DNA of 64,000 nt from Methyloceanibacter caenitepidi (GTDB lineage: Bacteria; Pseudomonadota; Alphaproteobacteria; Rhizobiales; Methyloligellaceae): contig NZ_AP014648.1 in NCBI RefSeq assembly GCF_000828475.1, positions 248,001 through 312,000 on the forward strand. The letters run 5' to 3'. Made by a program: the position numbers and the translations under genes. Below the pieces are notes generated by a model that was not told the origin of the DNA, made no database searches, and was given only the letters and a program-made list of their open reading frames with translations. How positions within the stretch are numbered: position 1 is the stretch's first letter; every line of letters begins with the position of its first letter. Of this stretch, positions 63,722 through 64,000 are shown piece by piece.

Positions 63722-64000
63722 ACCGCCCGGGCCGTATGTCCGCGGCCGGTCACGTTCACATGAAAACCGGCGCGCGTCCTTGTCCGCGATCTCGCGGGCC
63801 AGTCTGTTCGCGTCCGGGTTCGCCTCCGCGCGCACATAGGCGACATGGCAGGCGTCCGTTTCGCCCAGCTTGGTGACCACCAGGGTCGACCCCTTGCTGA
63901 GGCCGTCCGAGTCCCAATGGTATCGGAGGATCGTGGCGAACGGCTTCCCGTCCTCGACCCGCCACTCCAGCGTTTCGCCGGTCGTGTTGAACATCGGGAG
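63707..64000 (-). CDS. Unknown protein, 5' end outside window
   Basis: The frame is open to the right edge, so the start is outside; at least 97 codons are visible (an ATG at 63994 is probably internal). Blocks seen: TGETLEWRVEDGKPFATILRY, STLVVTKLGETDACHVAYVRA, and NRLAREIADKDARRFSCERD. It resembles the C-terminal part of small DUF1176-like or hypothetical secreted proteins of alphaproteobacteria with a late Cys, but I cannot name a family. Convergent with the GGDEF-EAL gene. Confidence 0.65.
   Translation of the reverse strand, partial: LPMFNTTGETLEWRVEDGKPFATILRYHWDSDGLSKGSTLVVTKLGETDACHVAYVRAEANPDANRLAREIADKDARRFSCERDRPRTYGPGGQPVD

Overview
The window is GC-rich DNA, probably chromosomal, from an alphaproteobacterium, most likely of the order Hyphomicrobiales (Rhizobiales). 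This is inferred from a SqdB-type sulfolipid synthase, an IalB-family secreted protein, a NoeA-like methyltransferase and the general look of the housekeeping genes. No ribosomal marker is present, so genus and species cannot be given. I saw no tRNA, rRNA, insertion sequence, CRISPR array or prophage.

The left two thirds (about 1-44.7 kb) is a large cell-surface polysaccharide/glycolipid island. It opens with the 3' part of sqdB and a sulfotransferase. Next comes a 1387-codon gene that joins a GNGPSL-type (DUF115-like) domain, a glycosyltransferase, an FkbM methyltransferase, a membrane/coiled-coil segment and a sulfotransferase. A tightly overlapping three-gene unit follows (small YIDPGSGS protein, NoeA-like methyltransferase, YidC-like insertase), divergent from a membrane LTA-synthase/sulfatase-like gene. 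Between them lies an AT-rich region with operator-like repeats. Then come a five-gene operon (glycosyltransferase, CMP-acid-sugar-type cytidylyltransferase, 2-hydroxyacid dehydrogenase, SDR, sulfotransferase), an SMP-30 protein, a membrane-anchored GNGPSL protein, a Wzm/Wzt ABC exporter, several glycosyltransferases, an acyltransferase-SGNH protein, a sugar epimerase, a glycosyltransferase-FkbM fusion, a GDP-mannose/GDP-L-fucose set (ManC, Gmd, Fcl), a fourth sulfotransferase domain, an asparagine synthetase and a pyruvyl transferase. A TPR-like protein with a degenerate kinase domain and a Wzx-like flippase close the island. Together these genes point to a fucose-containing polymer or glycolipid that is probably sulfated, O-methylated, acylated and pyruvylated.

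The right third (about 44.8-64 kb) is ordinary chromosomal backbone in short units with small intergenic gaps. It holds an Aat-type aminoacyl-tRNA-protein transferase, an aldo/keto reductase, ThpR, a low-molecular-weight phosphatase, a YkvA-family protein, a quinone oxidoreductase, a SpoU methyltransferase, an IalB-like protein, RlmN with a translationally coupled peroxiredoxin, a DsbA-like isomerase, a PAP2 phosphatase with an SGE motif, ArgG, a nitronate-monooxygenase-like enzyme, a bicupin oxalate-decarboxylase-like protein, TypA/BipA, a GNAT acetyltransferase and a GGDEF-EAL protein. A partial gene of unknown function runs off the right edge.

The most unusual items are the giant five-part enzyme, the YIDPGSGS/NoeA/YidC plus LTA-synthase-like module, the recurrence of paired membrane helices with coiled coil on otherwise soluble sugar enzymes, and the degenerate kinase.
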